Origin: an uncultured bacterium
GTDB lineage: Bacteria; Patescibacteriota; Gracilibacteria; Absconditabacterales; Absconditicoccaceae
DNA length: 64,000 nucleotides
Reading direction: 5' to 3'
NCBI GenBank assembly: GCA_947168815.1
Contig: CAMVNG010000002.1
Coordinates: 186,001-250,000 of the forward strand
The notes beneath the pieces are model-generated. The model ran no database searches and was not told the origin of the DNA. It worked only from the letters and a program-made list of their open reading frames with translations. The translations under genes and the position numbers were made by a program. Below are positions 50,412 through 61,722 of this stretch, in pieces (positions within the stretch are counted from its first letter, which is position 1; every line of letters starts with the position of its first letter).

Positions 50412-52112
50412 ATGGCTATGTCATTAACCTTTAGAAGAAATCGATGGCTAATTCCGTTTTGTGCTGTGGTGCTATTAACACTCATATATTTCTGAGATAA
50501 AAGAGTAATATCAGTTAATGTTTGAGATAAATGAGAAGTGACTACTGATTATTATGATATTGAAAATACAATAAATCTATTCGATACCACACAAGTTCAC
50601 AAAATCGAAATTAATATGACAGAAGAGGAGTATAAAGACATGATTGATACGTATTCATCAACCTCAGAAAAAGATTGGTATAAAACTGATATTACAATCG
50701 ATTGAGTAACAATTTATAATGTTTGAGTTAGATTAAAATGAAACTCATCATTAAGGTGACTTTGATGAGGCAATGAATGAATGCCATGAAGAAGCATGTC
50801 ATGAATTGATCGTTGAAAATGAAAGCACAGGAATGGATCTTGAGATAATAGAATGATGTGATTCCATGCTAACAGATTCTGATCATGAGATTTTATGAAT
50901 CAGTCTTGAGATTTCATTAGACCAGAAATATTTGAGTGAGGAAGCTTCTGACCATGAGCTATGAGCTGAGCTGAAATTAGCTACGATACTCAACTTCCTC
51001 TATTCATAAAATTCAATAAATATGAAGATCAAACCTATCAATGACATGAAATGATTTCATTGCGTGTATGAGGTATGTGACAAGATACTACATTATTAGC
51101 TGAACCATATTCATATGAACTTTACCAAGAATTATGACAACCATCACCAGACACTTCATATTGAGCAGTTAAAGTTGATGGTTTAGATGAAAAACTATTT
51201 ATTATAAGTGAACTTCCTGAAGATAGCTACTATATTTCTAAGTGGTTTTGAGAAGATAATTGAATTCTTTATAAAGCCTGAAATTTCGTAGACTTTTCAT
51301 ATCAAGGTGAAGATCCAACAGAATATTCAGATTATTTCACTCAAAAGACAAGAGTTAATGATTATGATCTCTCACCATTAATTAAATTCCTAAAATTTGT
51401 ATCAAATTCAACTGATGAAGAATTTGAGGAATGAATAGAGGAGTATATCGATGTAGATTCTGTTCTTACCTTATTAGCAATAGATGATTTTGTATGAAAT
51501 CAGGATTCGTTCTGAGGTATGTGAAGTAATTACTATCTTTATTATCACTTATGAGAACAGAAATTCTATCTTCTTACACGGGATCAAAATCTTGCATTTT
51601 GATGAATGTGATGATGAATGGGTGGATGAATGCCTTGAATGCCATGATGAATGCAACAATTTGATTTCTCATGAGATAATCAAGGAATGATGCCTCCAAT
51701 GATGCAGGATGATAAATCATTCACTGGTGACTTTTGAAAACCTAATGATACATGATTTCCATCATTTACATGATGAGATTTAAATCCTGGAAATTTCTGA
51801 TGAGATATGCCATGATTCCCTTGATGAAATTGAGGAGAAGATAGGGGGGGATGAAAAGGATGAAGGATGTGAAGTAATGAGTTAAAAACAAGACTTCTTG
51901 CTAATGAGACATTTAAAGCAAGGTATGATGCTATCTATGCTGAAATAGAAAGAATTGCTTTAAATACAGATTTCTCAGAAAATTTCTTTCAGACACGAGT
52001 ATCAGCGTTTAATAATTATAACGAAGATCATAATCTCATTGATAAAGATACTTACTCTAAAGCTGTTGAAAGTTTAAAAGACTATCTAAATGACAAGGTA
52101 GACGAAGAATAA
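50412..52112 (+). CDS. CotH-kinase-family exported protein with Gly/Met-rich insertion
   Basis: 566 residues. One N-terminal membrane span (WLIPFCAVVLLTLIYFG), then the CotH fold: GVRLKGNSSLRG, then DFIRPEIFEGGSFG-like motifs, and a late DFVGNQDSFGGM...LTRDQNL catalytic stretch, similar to spore-coat CotH protein kinases. Residues ~395-490 form an insertion of glycine, methionine, proline and phenylalanine (GMGGGMGGGMPGMPGG type) made almost wholly of UGA codons. Third gene of the VTC operon; a bidirectional terminator follows. Confidence 0.9.
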
Positions 52113-52139
52113 AAAAAGAGGGGACTCCCCTCTTTTTAT
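52112..52139. terminator. Bidirectional terminator
   Basis: AAAGAGGGGA and TCCCCTCTTT form a compact hairpin with A- and T-runs on both sides; serves the CotH gene and the convergent MFS gene. Confidence 0.88.
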
Positions 52140-53401
52140 CTATTTTTATGCCTAGCCTTCTCGGATAGTTTTTTTATTATAATATAAACGGATAATAGAA
52201 TTAATATGATTCAAAAAAACATAAATGCTCATTGAATACCTAAGAGTGAAATGAACAGTCAGAATCATAGAGATCAAATAATCTCTCAACACGTTGCGAT
52301 ATATTCTTTAACTCATGCTATGCTACCCTCCTCTTTTTCCCTAATTCATTCAGATATTAAAGCTGAGACCATTGGAAAGATGAATGCAATAACAAAAGCG
52401 ATTCAAAAAGTGATTGCTAAAATAGCTATAAATGAATCGTGGCATCACAATAAAACATAGAATATTCCACCTACTAGTAAGAAACATCCTATAAGTAATT
52501 TTTTGTTATATTGATCTGATAGATTACCAGCATAAATATTTAATATATTAGGTAACCACATAACGAAGGTAATGATTGCAATCTGTACTAAATTGAGGTC
52601 GTTTTCTACTGCGATAATTGGAATAAATAAAAATCAAACATATTCCATAAGATTAATAAGGGCCTGTGCTCATAGTGCACTATACATAGATCCTTTGTAA
52701 TTCTTAAGTGTTTTATAAACTGTTCTTAACGGTGTACTTGTAAAGAAGTGCTTAAAATAAAGAGTTACAGCTCATTCTTCTCAAAAGAACGAAAACTTTT
52801 TAGGATCTTTTCATTGCCTCCTTGCTTTATGTCTTAATTTATCGTCTCGGAATAAAGAGATAACTATGAAAAATGACATAAAGAGAAAAATGTATGGCAA
52901 GTCGAGGAAAACAATTAAACCTGCACAAATAAGAGCTCCGAAACAATATCATAAATTAATGGCTGTTTGATGGTATCAGAATACTTTTCATTGATTCAAT
53001 AAAGTTCATGATTTTTTATAAAGAGTCCAATAACTTGGATAAATCAAAGCACCAGCAATTCAGCTTAAAATAATTCATATTAATAGTAATATCCATGAGG
53101 TATAAACTCATGCTAAATAATAGAACAATCATGAGAGAATCCATGCGGCTTTTCAAATATAAATAAGCTCTTCGCTCTTTCATTGGTCATTTAATTTTCA
53201 AGCAGTGGTTACAATAAGTAATTTTGTTAATGGATAAACACTTCAAAATAAGCTAACTCAGAATCCAAAAAGAACGATATTTTCGATATATACAGAAAAA
53301 TAAGTATCTCAAATTCAAAGTCCGAGTATACATAAGAATAAAGATATCGTCATATATTTAACCTTTATTGAAACATCGAATAGTCTTTTAAATAACTTCA
53401 T
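52136..53401 (-). CDS. MFS transporter
   Basis: 421 residues with twelve hydrophobic helices, a cytoplasmic basic loop between helices 6 and 7 (KARRQGKDPKKFSFF), and C-half segment SIAGVKEYIATCGEIIGSLG. The pattern is that of major-facilitator exporters, but I cannot fix the substrate. Nearly all helix glycines are UGA, so a standard-code reading shows no ORF over 80 codons here. Confidence 0.82.
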
Positions 53402-53456
53402 TATAGTATAAAGAATAAATTATTTGATAATGTAGTATTATTATAGCGAAATACAA

Positions 53457-53493
53457 TAAAAAAACCGGAAAATAGGAATCTAAAATCCGGTTA
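53457..53493 (-). terminator. Terminator of UGA-free gene 13
   Basis: AACCGGA pairs with TCCGGTT with a leftward U-run; overlaps the stop codon. Confidence 0.8.
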
Positions 53494-53976
53494 TTTCTTA
53501 AGGATACGATAGAGCTTTTCAAGCTTTCTTAAATGTTCTAAAGCCATACCGTATTGTACTCTTGATCCAAGAACCTTCCTTGATAAATATTCTTCATCTG
53601 TTTCCTTTTTTCCTAGTTCCTTAATCTCATTCTCAGGAGATTTTTCATCTATATGATTATCCAAGAGCTTTTGATAACTATCTCGATTGTCTCTGAAGTA
53701 ATCAATCTCAATCATTATGAAATACTTTAAGGTATCCAATGTTGATTTATAATAGTGTCTCAAAAGACGGATAATACATTCTAGAATAAAAAGAATAGGT
53801 AATAGGAATGAAGGTATCCTTAGATCAATTTCAGACATAACGCTGTTACTTATTAATTGTTTAACAATGATAAAGGCACAATAAATAAGTCCAGCGAGCT
53901 GTAAGATTCGAATGGTATTCTTAAGAATAACAAAGAATCGAATCTGAACTAAATGATCGTGTAATAACTTATCCAT
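53491..53976 (-). CDS. UGA-free cassette gene 13: two-span membrane protein with charged helical tail
   Basis: 161 residues. Two helices (IRILQLAGLIYCAFIIVKQL; IPSFLLPILFILECIIRLL) and a long charged C-terminal helix (IDEKSPENEIKELGKKETDE). Same architecture as genes 8 and 9 of this class. No UGA, stop UAA. The leader ends AAAAAAACAAAAACGCT before AUG; promoter TTGATA...TATCAT. No family recognised. Confidence 0.77.
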   Translation of the reverse strand: MDKLLHDHLVQIRFFVILKNTIRILQLAGLIYCAFIIVKQLISNSVMSEIDLRIPSFLLPILFILECIIRLLRHYYKSTLDTLKYFIMIEIDYFRDNRDSYQKLLDNHIDEKSPENEIKELGKKETDEEYLSRKVLGSRVQYGMALEHLRKLEKLYRILKK

Positions 53977-54093
53977 AGCGTTTTTGTTTTTTTATATGAT
54001 ATGAAAATACTCTAATATTATCAAGTTAAGTTCACTTGATTTTGTTGTTCTAATAAATGTAATTTTTGTACTTTTATAAGTAATATAATCTTC

Positions 54094-55821
54094 ATGAAAC
54101 TACTACATTTTTTTAGTAATTGGATAACTTCAATTAAGACATTCCCTTTAAGTTACATAGCATTAATACTCATAACAGTTGTTTGATTTTATGAAGTAGC
54201 AATGGGCTCTACACCTTTAACTACAAAGTTGTATACGTCATGAGCTTTGGTGTTTTTTCTATCAATTCTTTGACCATTGTTCTCAATCCACTATATGAAT
54301 TCATCTCGTAAAAAGATTAACTTAATTAATTATAGCTTACAATTCCTATCTATTCTTATTGGTATTTGATACTTTTTCATTCTTCCTGATAAAAGTTCTT
54401 TTTACTCATTAAGCTACTCTTCAGAACTATTCTATTTTTGAATATTTCCTATTGCTGTTTTATTGATTTTTTTACTACCAACACGACTTACAAAGAAAAA
54501 TCAGGATGGAATTTGGATTATTTGGATTAATATTATTAAATCAGTATTGTTTTGAGTTCTTGCATGATTATTAGTCTTTGGTTGACTTGCATCTGCATTA
54601 GCATCAATTGAAGCTCTATTTGACGTTAATCTTTCATCTGATTGGTATAGTTATTTCTGAATTTTTAGTATGGTATTATTAACAGGATCTTTTCTTCTTA
54701 ACTACTATCTTGTTGCGACTGAATCCACTCTACTTATACCAGTTTCTCGTGTTAGAAAGATTTTCTGATGCTATATTATTCTACCTTTAGCTATTATTTA
54801 TCTTTCTATCTTCTTAGCATACGGTGTAAAAATTCTAATTACATGAAATTGGCCAAAAGGTGTTATTGTACGGCTTTGAACTTGATATTTTTGCTTATGA
54901 TTAGTGACATATTTCCTCACTTATCCAGAAAAAATGAAATTCTATACAATCCTACATAAAATACTTTTTTGAAGTATGGTTTTTGTTTGATTAATGATGT
55001 CTTTTGCGATTTATCAAAGAATTAATCAGTACTGATTCACTATTAATAGATATTTTGTAATTGTTTGGGTTGCTTGAATATTATTATTCTCATTATATTC
55101 TATTTTCTCGCAGAGAACTATTTTCCTATCACTCATTACTATAGCAACAGCTTTGTTAACTGTAAGTATGTACGGACCATTAAATGCAGAAAATGTTACA
55201 TTATGATTACAGTATAAAAGACTTTCTGCTCTATTAAAGGAAGAGAATATTCAGCTTCCTCTTTGAGCTAACTCATTAGAGAATTTGACCTGAGCTAAAG
55301 CTCCAATTATAGCTGATTTGATTGATGATATTGTAAGAAATAATGAGGAAAATGAGTGGTGAGATAAAATTATCGTTCTTGAAGATTTAAAATTAGAAGA
55401 TGATGATAATTGATATCGATCAAAACGCCAGAGAATTCACTGAGTGCTATGATTACAGGAATATTATTCAATTGAAAACGATAGAAAATATTTTAGCTAC
55501 TGGTGCTCTATGAGAAATAAATGAATTGATATATGATGATATGCTAGAATTTATGATCTTTCTAATAGTAACCATTCAATAAATGATAATATAGTTTCTG
55601 TATCAAAGGAAATGTGAAATACAATTGACCTAACTAACTATATTGAGGATTTGTATAAAAAATCTCTTGAAGATGATGATAAAAATAGCGATACTATAGA
55701 TCCTTATATTTTCGAGGATTGAAATAGAAAAATAATAATCACGACTGCTTGAGGATATAAGTATTACGACAGCTGAGAAATTAAAATTGAGTCAATTTGA
55801 TGATATCTTTTAATAAAATAA
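54094..55821 (+). CDS. DUF4153-type multi-span membrane protein
   Basis: 575 residues with about thirteen hydrophobic helices and a C-terminal soluble domain (~390-575). Segments such as LASALASIEALFDVNLSSDW and FFILPDKSSFYS..., and RISVSRVRKI-like basic loops, recall the DUF4153/DUF4173 family of integral membrane proteins. Function unknown. Strongly UGA-coded. The Elp3 gene starts 12 bases after its UAA, so they are co-transcribed. Confidence 0.8.
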
Positions 55822-55833
55822 TAGTAAAAAGTT

Positions 55834-57648
55834 TTGGAAGAATTAGTGATACAATTATTAAATAATAAAAATCTAGATGCAGAAAAGCTAAAGGATGCTC
55901 AAAGATTTTTTGCTAAAAAAAATAATTTAGATACTTTACCTAGTAAATCTCAAATTCTCCAAACCTATTTTGAACTCGTTAAGAAATGAGAAATCAAGAA
56001 AAATGAAGATTTTGAAATATTATTGCGTAAAAGAGCGATACGTTCACTCTCATGAATCGTTCCTGTTCAAGTATTAACAAAACCTTTCCCATGTCCTTCT
56101 CACTGTATCTTCTGTCCAAACGATCCTGAGATGCCAAAAAGCTATATAAAATCAGAACCTTGAGCAATGAGGGCATGGCTAAACCAATTTGATCCTTTAA
56201 AGCAAGTATATAACAGGCTCTATTCTCTTTCTCAAACCTGACATAAAACAGATAAAATTGAAATGATTGTTTTATGAGGGACTTGGGATTTCTATCCTGA
56301 AGATTATAAAATTGATTTTATTAAGAATCTCTATAACGCTTGTAATACATTTGATGAATTAAAAATTGAGAATAATAAGGAACGTAAAGATTGGAAATAT
56401 GCTTTCAATATTGTAAATGAGGATGAAATAAAATATGCAGATTCATTAGAAGAAGCAATCAAGATTAATGAAACAGCTAATCATAGAATAATAGGATTAA
56501 CTATCGAAACAAGACCTGAATTTGTGACTGATGAAAATTGTCAGTCTCGAAGAAGAATGGGAGTAACAAGAATTGAAATGTGAGTTCAATCAACAGATAA
56601 TCATATCTTAGACTTAAATCAAAGAGGACATCATATAGAAGAGGTTAAAGAGGCTCTTCATAAATTAAGACAATACGCTCTAAAGTTTTCAATCCATATT
56701 ATGCCTGGATTGTATGGTTCTAGTATTGAAAAAGATATTCAAACATTTAGAGAGGTGTATTCTGATCCTTATCTTAAACCTGATGAAATTAAATTCTATC
56801 CGACTTCTGTAATACCTTGAACTGTTCTTTACAAGCTCTATGAAGAAAAGAAATATAACCCTATAACAACTGAATGAATATCTGAAGTAATAACAAAAAC
56901 TTTCTCATCTATAATTCCTCCATATACGAGAATTAAAAGATTGATTCGTGATATTCCAGCAACAGAAATTGCTGCATGATCTAATGTTACCAACCTATCT
57001 CAATTAATGCATGAGAAACTTCTTAAGGAATATAGATGAGATAAACAGAAAGCTCAAGAGTTCTATAAAAGAATATATCCAAATCTTAGGATGTTCAGTA
57101 ATGAGAAAGAACTTTTGGATTGCTTGAATGAATCAAACAAGGCAAGTGATATTGATACTTTTATTCTTTGAGATAATCCTGACTTAGCATCATATCGTCA
57201 TTATGTTTCTTTGGATACAAGAAGTAGAGAGGTGAGAAATAAAACTGAGGAGACAAAATCTCTAAATCTAGTAGTTAGAAAATATCAATCATCTGTATGA
57301 GATGAATATTTTATCTCATTCGAAGATGAATTATGATATCTTTATTGATTTACTCGTCTTCTCCATCCACTTAAAGAGAATACAATTGATTATGAATGAT
57401 TATGAGACTCAACTGCTTTAATAAGAGAACTTCATGTATATTGAGCATTACAAAGTCTTCATGATGAGCAAGAAAATAATAAAGTACAACATACAGGGCT
57501 TTGAAGAAAACTATTAGAATTTGCAGAAAAATTTTCTAAAGAGAAAAAATATGATAAGCTCTCTATTATCTCATGAGTTGGCGTAAGAGAATACTATCGT
57601 AAAAATTGATATCATTTAGAGTGAACTTATATGTCGAAAGATCTCTAA
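55834..57648 (+). CDS. elp3: Elp3-type tRNA uridine-34 carboxymethyltransferase (radical SAM plus GNAT)
   Basis: 604 residues. Start is UUG 55834-55836, because a UAA lies in frame at 55825-55827 and no AUG comes before the conserved part. Radical-SAM Cys cluster CPSHCIFCPNDP near residue 89, then ETRPEF and IMPGLYGSS motifs, and a C-terminal GNAT domain with HTGLGRKLLEFAE acetyl-CoA loop and YYRKNGYHLEG end. Modifies wobble U34 of tRNAs for decoding of A-ending codons. This matters in a genome that reads UGA by tRNA-Gly(UCA). Confidence 0.94.
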
Positions 57649-58628
57649 ATAAAATCAAAATATATTTTTGTATTTGGAAAGGCTGTTTTAAAAAGAGAAA
57701 CAAAGCTTTCGAATATATCATCAGGTAACTTAACCAATCAATTATCATGTAATGTTACGAAATTCCAGAGTTCTGAATCTGGATTTTTCTTTTGCATTGT
57801 TTTAAAATCTCATTGATTATAAATGAGTGATGCTATAAATAGTGAATTAATCTTTTCGATTAGAATCTCTTTTTTAATTCTTTCTAAAAATTTTGTGTAT
57901 ATCTCAATATAGTCCTTAACTGGTAATAGAGGTAAGAATCTTAATCAAACTTTATATCATTTATCAATGAGACGATTTATTGATTCAATTCTTTTACCTA
58001 AACTAGAAGTTCATTTTTCAAACTTAGCTATAATTTCATCAGGATTTAATGAAAAAGAAATCTCAGTATTCTTGAATGGTACTCAATTATTAATTTGAAA
58101 TAATGAATCAATATTTGCAGATTTTGTTCTAGTCTCCATTAAAACGTTATCGAATTCTTCCATAAAGGGAATAAACTCTTGGTTAAATCAGCTTAAACTA
58201 TCGAGTCCTTGTATATCTGAATAGTTGCTCGCATAAAAAGTAATCTGTCATTGATATCATCATTCTCTTAATTCGTTTATTTTATCTCTAATTATATTTT
58301 TAATATCATCATAATTCACAAATATCACAGGATATTGTGTTTTAAAATTTCACTTTAAATAACAATATTCACAATCAAAAACACAATTTAATGAGCTCTT
58401 AAAGAAAAATGATTTTCATGGATATCAATAATTTTCAGGAACATCTAAAATATTAGGATGCTCATCCTTAGCAATAATAATAGCTGGAATAAGTTTTTGA
58501 TTTTCAATTCTCTTATCAAAAATATTTTTATAATGATCAATTCTTAGAACTTGAGCATCAGGAAACTTCTTCAAAATGTTTTGAGCTACCTCAAAATTCT
58601 CTGCTCTTTTCTCTAAATAAATTAACAT
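57645..58628 (-). CDS. Radical SAM protein, spore photoproduct lyase-like
   Basis: 327 residues. The Cys motif SSLNCVFDCEYCYLKG (CxxxCxxC) lies near residue 105, in the middle third as in SplB proteins; an N-terminal LIYLEKRAENFEVAQNIL and a later NVLMETRTKSANI fit this family. SplB repairs the thymine spore photoproduct or acts on nucleic acids. Convergent with Elp3 with a four-base overlap of stops. Exact substrate uncertain. Confidence 0.85.
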
Positions 58629-58650
58629 GTTAATTATTAATTAGTGATAA

Positions 58651-58983
58651 TTATGCTTTCTTTTCTCAAAGAGCGTGTTCAATTTTATCTTCGTAAAAAT
58701 CCTTTGGATAAGCACCAAGAAATCCCTCTTGAATCTCGTGATTATATCAGATAAAGACTGTGGGTATAGAACTAATTCAATATTCTTCAGCTAATTCTCA
58801 TACTTCATCAACATCAACTTTTACGAAAGTAACTTCTGGGTGTTCTTCAGACAATTCCTCCATAATAGGAGCTAACACCTTACAAGGTCAACACCAAGTT
58901 GCATAGAAATCAGCAATAATAACTCAGCTTTTTTCTTTTAATAAATTATCGAATTCTTCTTTTGATGATATAGCTTGTACCAT
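58651..58983 (-). CDS. trxA: Thioredoxin
   Basis: 110 residues. [20 protein letters not shown] with the redox pair CGPC; the glycine is UGA, so the active site itself proves the recoding. DVDEVGELAEEYGISSIPT completes the fold (cis-Pro in IPT). General disulfide reductant. It precedes ruvC region genes but has its own start; a standard reading shows no ORF here. Confidence 0.97.
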
Positions 58984-59056
58984 TATGAAAAGGAAATATA
59001 TAAAAACTTGATTAAATTCAATATAAAAAAAACTGAAGCAAGTTCAAGATGTTTGA

Positions 59057-59533
59057 TTACTTACACAATTTAGCTGCTAAATAGGCTAATCAAAGCGCAT
59101 CTGCAGCATCGTTATATTCTGGTAAATCTTGGAGTCTGAAAAGCTTCATAGTCATTTTCTGAACGAGCATTTTTTCCGCCTTTCAATTTCAGGTAATGAA
59201 TTTTTTTAATTCAATAGGTGTAAATTCAAGTATTTTGCATCAGTACCTTTTAGCCATTGTTAGGAGAATTGCTCTTATTCAGAAGACAAACTCAGCATTA
59301 TTCTTATTATATTTTGTGAAAAAAAGTTTCTCCATACAAACAGCATCAATTTTATTATTTTCAAAGATATCCTTAAAATAATCCTCGATTTCTATCATTC
59401 TCTGAAACTGATCTTCTCTTGATGGATTAATTTTCTTTTGTAGTAAAATTCACGAATCAAGAATCTTTAGCTCTTTATCTATAAGAGCATATCAAAGCTT
59501 TCTAACTCAAGGATCTATTCAAAGAAGAATCAT
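59057..59533 (-). CDS. ruvC: Crossover junction endodeoxyribonuclease RuvC
   Basis: 158 residues. MILLGIDPGVRKLGYALID carries the first catalytic Asp (both glycines UGA), VCMEKLFF the Glu, and YNDAADALGLAYLA the last Asp pair. Cuts Holliday junctions with RuvAB. Normal length. Lies between thioredoxin and an ion exchanger, all leftward. Confidence 0.95.
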
Positions 59534-59548
59534 TATTAAATAATAGAA

Positions 59549-60748
59549 TTAAACTCCTGCTAATCTCATAAAGAAAGTAGGATTGATTTCAAAAGCCATT
59601 CTACAAATAGCTAATATAAGAAGGAAAGCTCATTCCCATTTTGAAAGCTTCCATCAAGTTCTCATAAAGAAGAACGTGATGATAAGCGTTATTATAAGCA
59701 CTCAAACTGAGAAGATGTTATCTCTAAATAACATTTCAAACCATCATGATTCACATCAGCTAGCTAGCAAACAAGTTGGTGAGAGATTTAATGGAGTGAT
59801 TACAGAACTTATTCATATAATTCATAATACATTAAAGATATCTGAACCCACAACATTTCAAACTCACATATCATATTTTTTCTTAGCAATAGCAGCTACA
59901 GTTGCAGCTAATTCTGGAAGAGAAGTTCATGCTGCTACAATGGTTGCTCATATAGCCCATTCAGATACTCAGAAATACTGTGCAATAAAAACAGCAGCAT
60001 TTACGACTAAATCTGATGAGAGAACAAGCACTCAAAGACTTGCTATTAATTTTGTAAAATTGAGTAACATTCCTAATTTATTTTCAGAAGAATTCTTATT
60101 CTTTCTTAAAAAGAGAGAAATAAGGAACATAATTGTAAGAAAACATAGGAATATGATTCAGTATAGTGTTATTCAAAAATGGATTCAATAACTTCACTCT
60201 AAACTTTCTCAAGTAATAAGACAAAGAAGAATACTAATTCAAAATAAGATGAAAAAATTCTTCAATTGAGGTTTCTCTATTTCTTCAACTTCTTCTCAAT
60301 TAGATTCTTTCTTAATCCAAAGATAGCTGTTGTATCAAACAAGTAATGCTAGTAATATTGCTCCCTCTCGTCGTGCAACATGTTGATCTCGGAGCATAGC
60401 GAAAATGAGACAGGTAATGAAAGTAAGAAATACTCAATCTCTATAAACAAGTTTCTTTTTGATAGCAATAGGAGCTACTAAAGCAGAAAGTCCTAATATA
60501 AATCAAAGATTAAAGATATTTGATCCAATAACATTTCCAACAGATAAGGATCAACTTCCATTTAATGCTGCCATTCCTGATAAAAATAATTCTGGGGCAG
60601 AGGTTCACATAGCAAGGACAGTTAATCCGATAAGAAGTGCAGAAACCTTAAAATATTGAGCAATTCTAACACTAGTATTAATGAGATGATTAGCTGAATA
60701 TCAGAGTAAAAACAGTCAAAAAATAAGAAATGTTACCGCTAATATCAT
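59549..60748 (-). CDS. Na+/Ca2+ exchanger-like (CaCA) antiporter
   Basis: 399 residues, ten or eleven helices in two halves. The alpha repeats are LTVLAMGTSAPELFLSG followed by GNVIGSNIFNL, and GTSLPELAATVAA followed by GNVVGSDIFNVLG, which together form the cation site of YrbG-type exchangers. Glycines at the core are UGA or GGA. Ends 15 bases before the ruvC start, probably one operon. Confidence 0.95.
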
Positions 60749-60806
60749 ACAATAAATTTAAAGAATAAATCAGCTACCACTTTATTATTTTCAAAAGCTA
60801 AATCAA

Positions 60807-60845
60807 GAAAAAGCTCTTATAGAGAAGTTCTCCATAAGAGCTTTT
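60807..60845 (-). terminator. Terminator of UGA-free gene 14
   Basis: AAAGCTCTTAT pairs with ATAAGAGCTTT with a leftward U-run. Confidence 0.82.
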
Positions 60846-60856
60846 AGAATCTTAGA

Positions 60857-61597
60857 TTACATGGTTATAAACCTATTAGATTCCGTAGTGTCAAACATTA
60901 ATCCAATTTCTCCTTCTAGGATTACCTTGATGTAAACTTTCGAAGTCTTTGCAAAGGGTTCTTTCGTGAACACAGACCCTAGACCGTTGAAACATGGGAA
61001 GACCACGTTCGTAGAATAGAGAATCTTATCGTTTTCATCAAGCTCAATGACGCAGAGATAACACATAAGATCATCTTCTAAGTCGCTGAAGTCATCCATA
61101 TCAACCAGAACCATTTCCTCAGACACTTCATTTAATCCACGAATATGATAGATTGACGCCTCAATAAAATCAAATTCAGTAGGATTCAAGTGCTGGAAGG
61201 TTGATTCCGGTTTAAGAGGAAGTCCATCTTCGCCAAAGAGCGCAAAGTCCTCAATGAGTCCACCAGAGATGAATACTGTGTAGTTCTCATCAGCTGAAAT
61301 CTCAATGAGTGATTCGATACTATCCTTACGAACTTTCATTGTTTTGCCTTCCTTACTAAGTTTCTCAGCTTCTGGAAGTTCTGGGAGTTTATCAACTGAA
61401 TTAGATGGATAACCCCAGATTTCAATGAGATTACGAGAGTAAGCCTCACCATTCTCAGCAACATAACTAAATGCTTTAGGCATGCCACTAAAAACGGACA
61501 AGGTTGGAATAGTTTGAACTACCGATGGGGTTGTTGCTTTGCAAGGGAGAAGAACCCCAATAAAAAGAACCAAGTAAATTAACTTAAATTTGACCAT
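60857..61597 (-). CDS. UGA-free cassette gene 14: exported protein
   Basis: 246 residues. Signal peptide MVKFKLIYLVLFIGVLLPC (possible lipobox or cleavage near CKA), then a soluble acidic protein (EDLMCYLCVIELDENDKILY) with beta strands. No internal UGA; stop UAA. Leader CAAAACAAATACATTACTCTT and TTGAAT...TATACT promoter match the cassette class. The mature part has no recognised family. Confidence 0.8.
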   Translation of the reverse strand: MVKFKLIYLVLFIGVLLPCKATTPSVVQTIPTLSVFSGMPKAFSYVAENGEAYSRNLIEIWGYPSNSVDKLPELPEAEKLSKEGKTMKVRKDSIESLIEISADENYTVFISGGLIEDFALFGEDGLPLKPESTFQHLNPTEFDFIEASIYHIRGLNEVSEEMVLVDMDDFSDLEDDLMCYLCVIELDENDKILYSTNVVFPCFNGLGSVFTKEPFAKTSKVYIKVILEGEIGLMFDTTESNRFITM

Positions 61598-61722
61598 AAG
61601 AGTAATGTATTTGTTTTGACGAAAAAAGTATACTCAAAGAAAGAATTGAATTCAAGATAAAAAACTTGTTATTTAAAGATGTTTAAGTATAGTAAGTAAC
61701 CGCTTTATTTTAAAAAAATCAT

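Noticed and set aside
59583-60191. 202-codon rightward frame opposite the exchanger gene
   Set aside because: Antisense shadow of a complete CaCA antiporter read with UGA as glycine.
15978-61597. Assembly chimera as the origin of the UGA-free genes
   Set aside because: Fourteen short units are interleaved at many points between intact recoded genes, with clean terminators and a common leader; repeated misassembly is unlikely, though read mapping would settle it.
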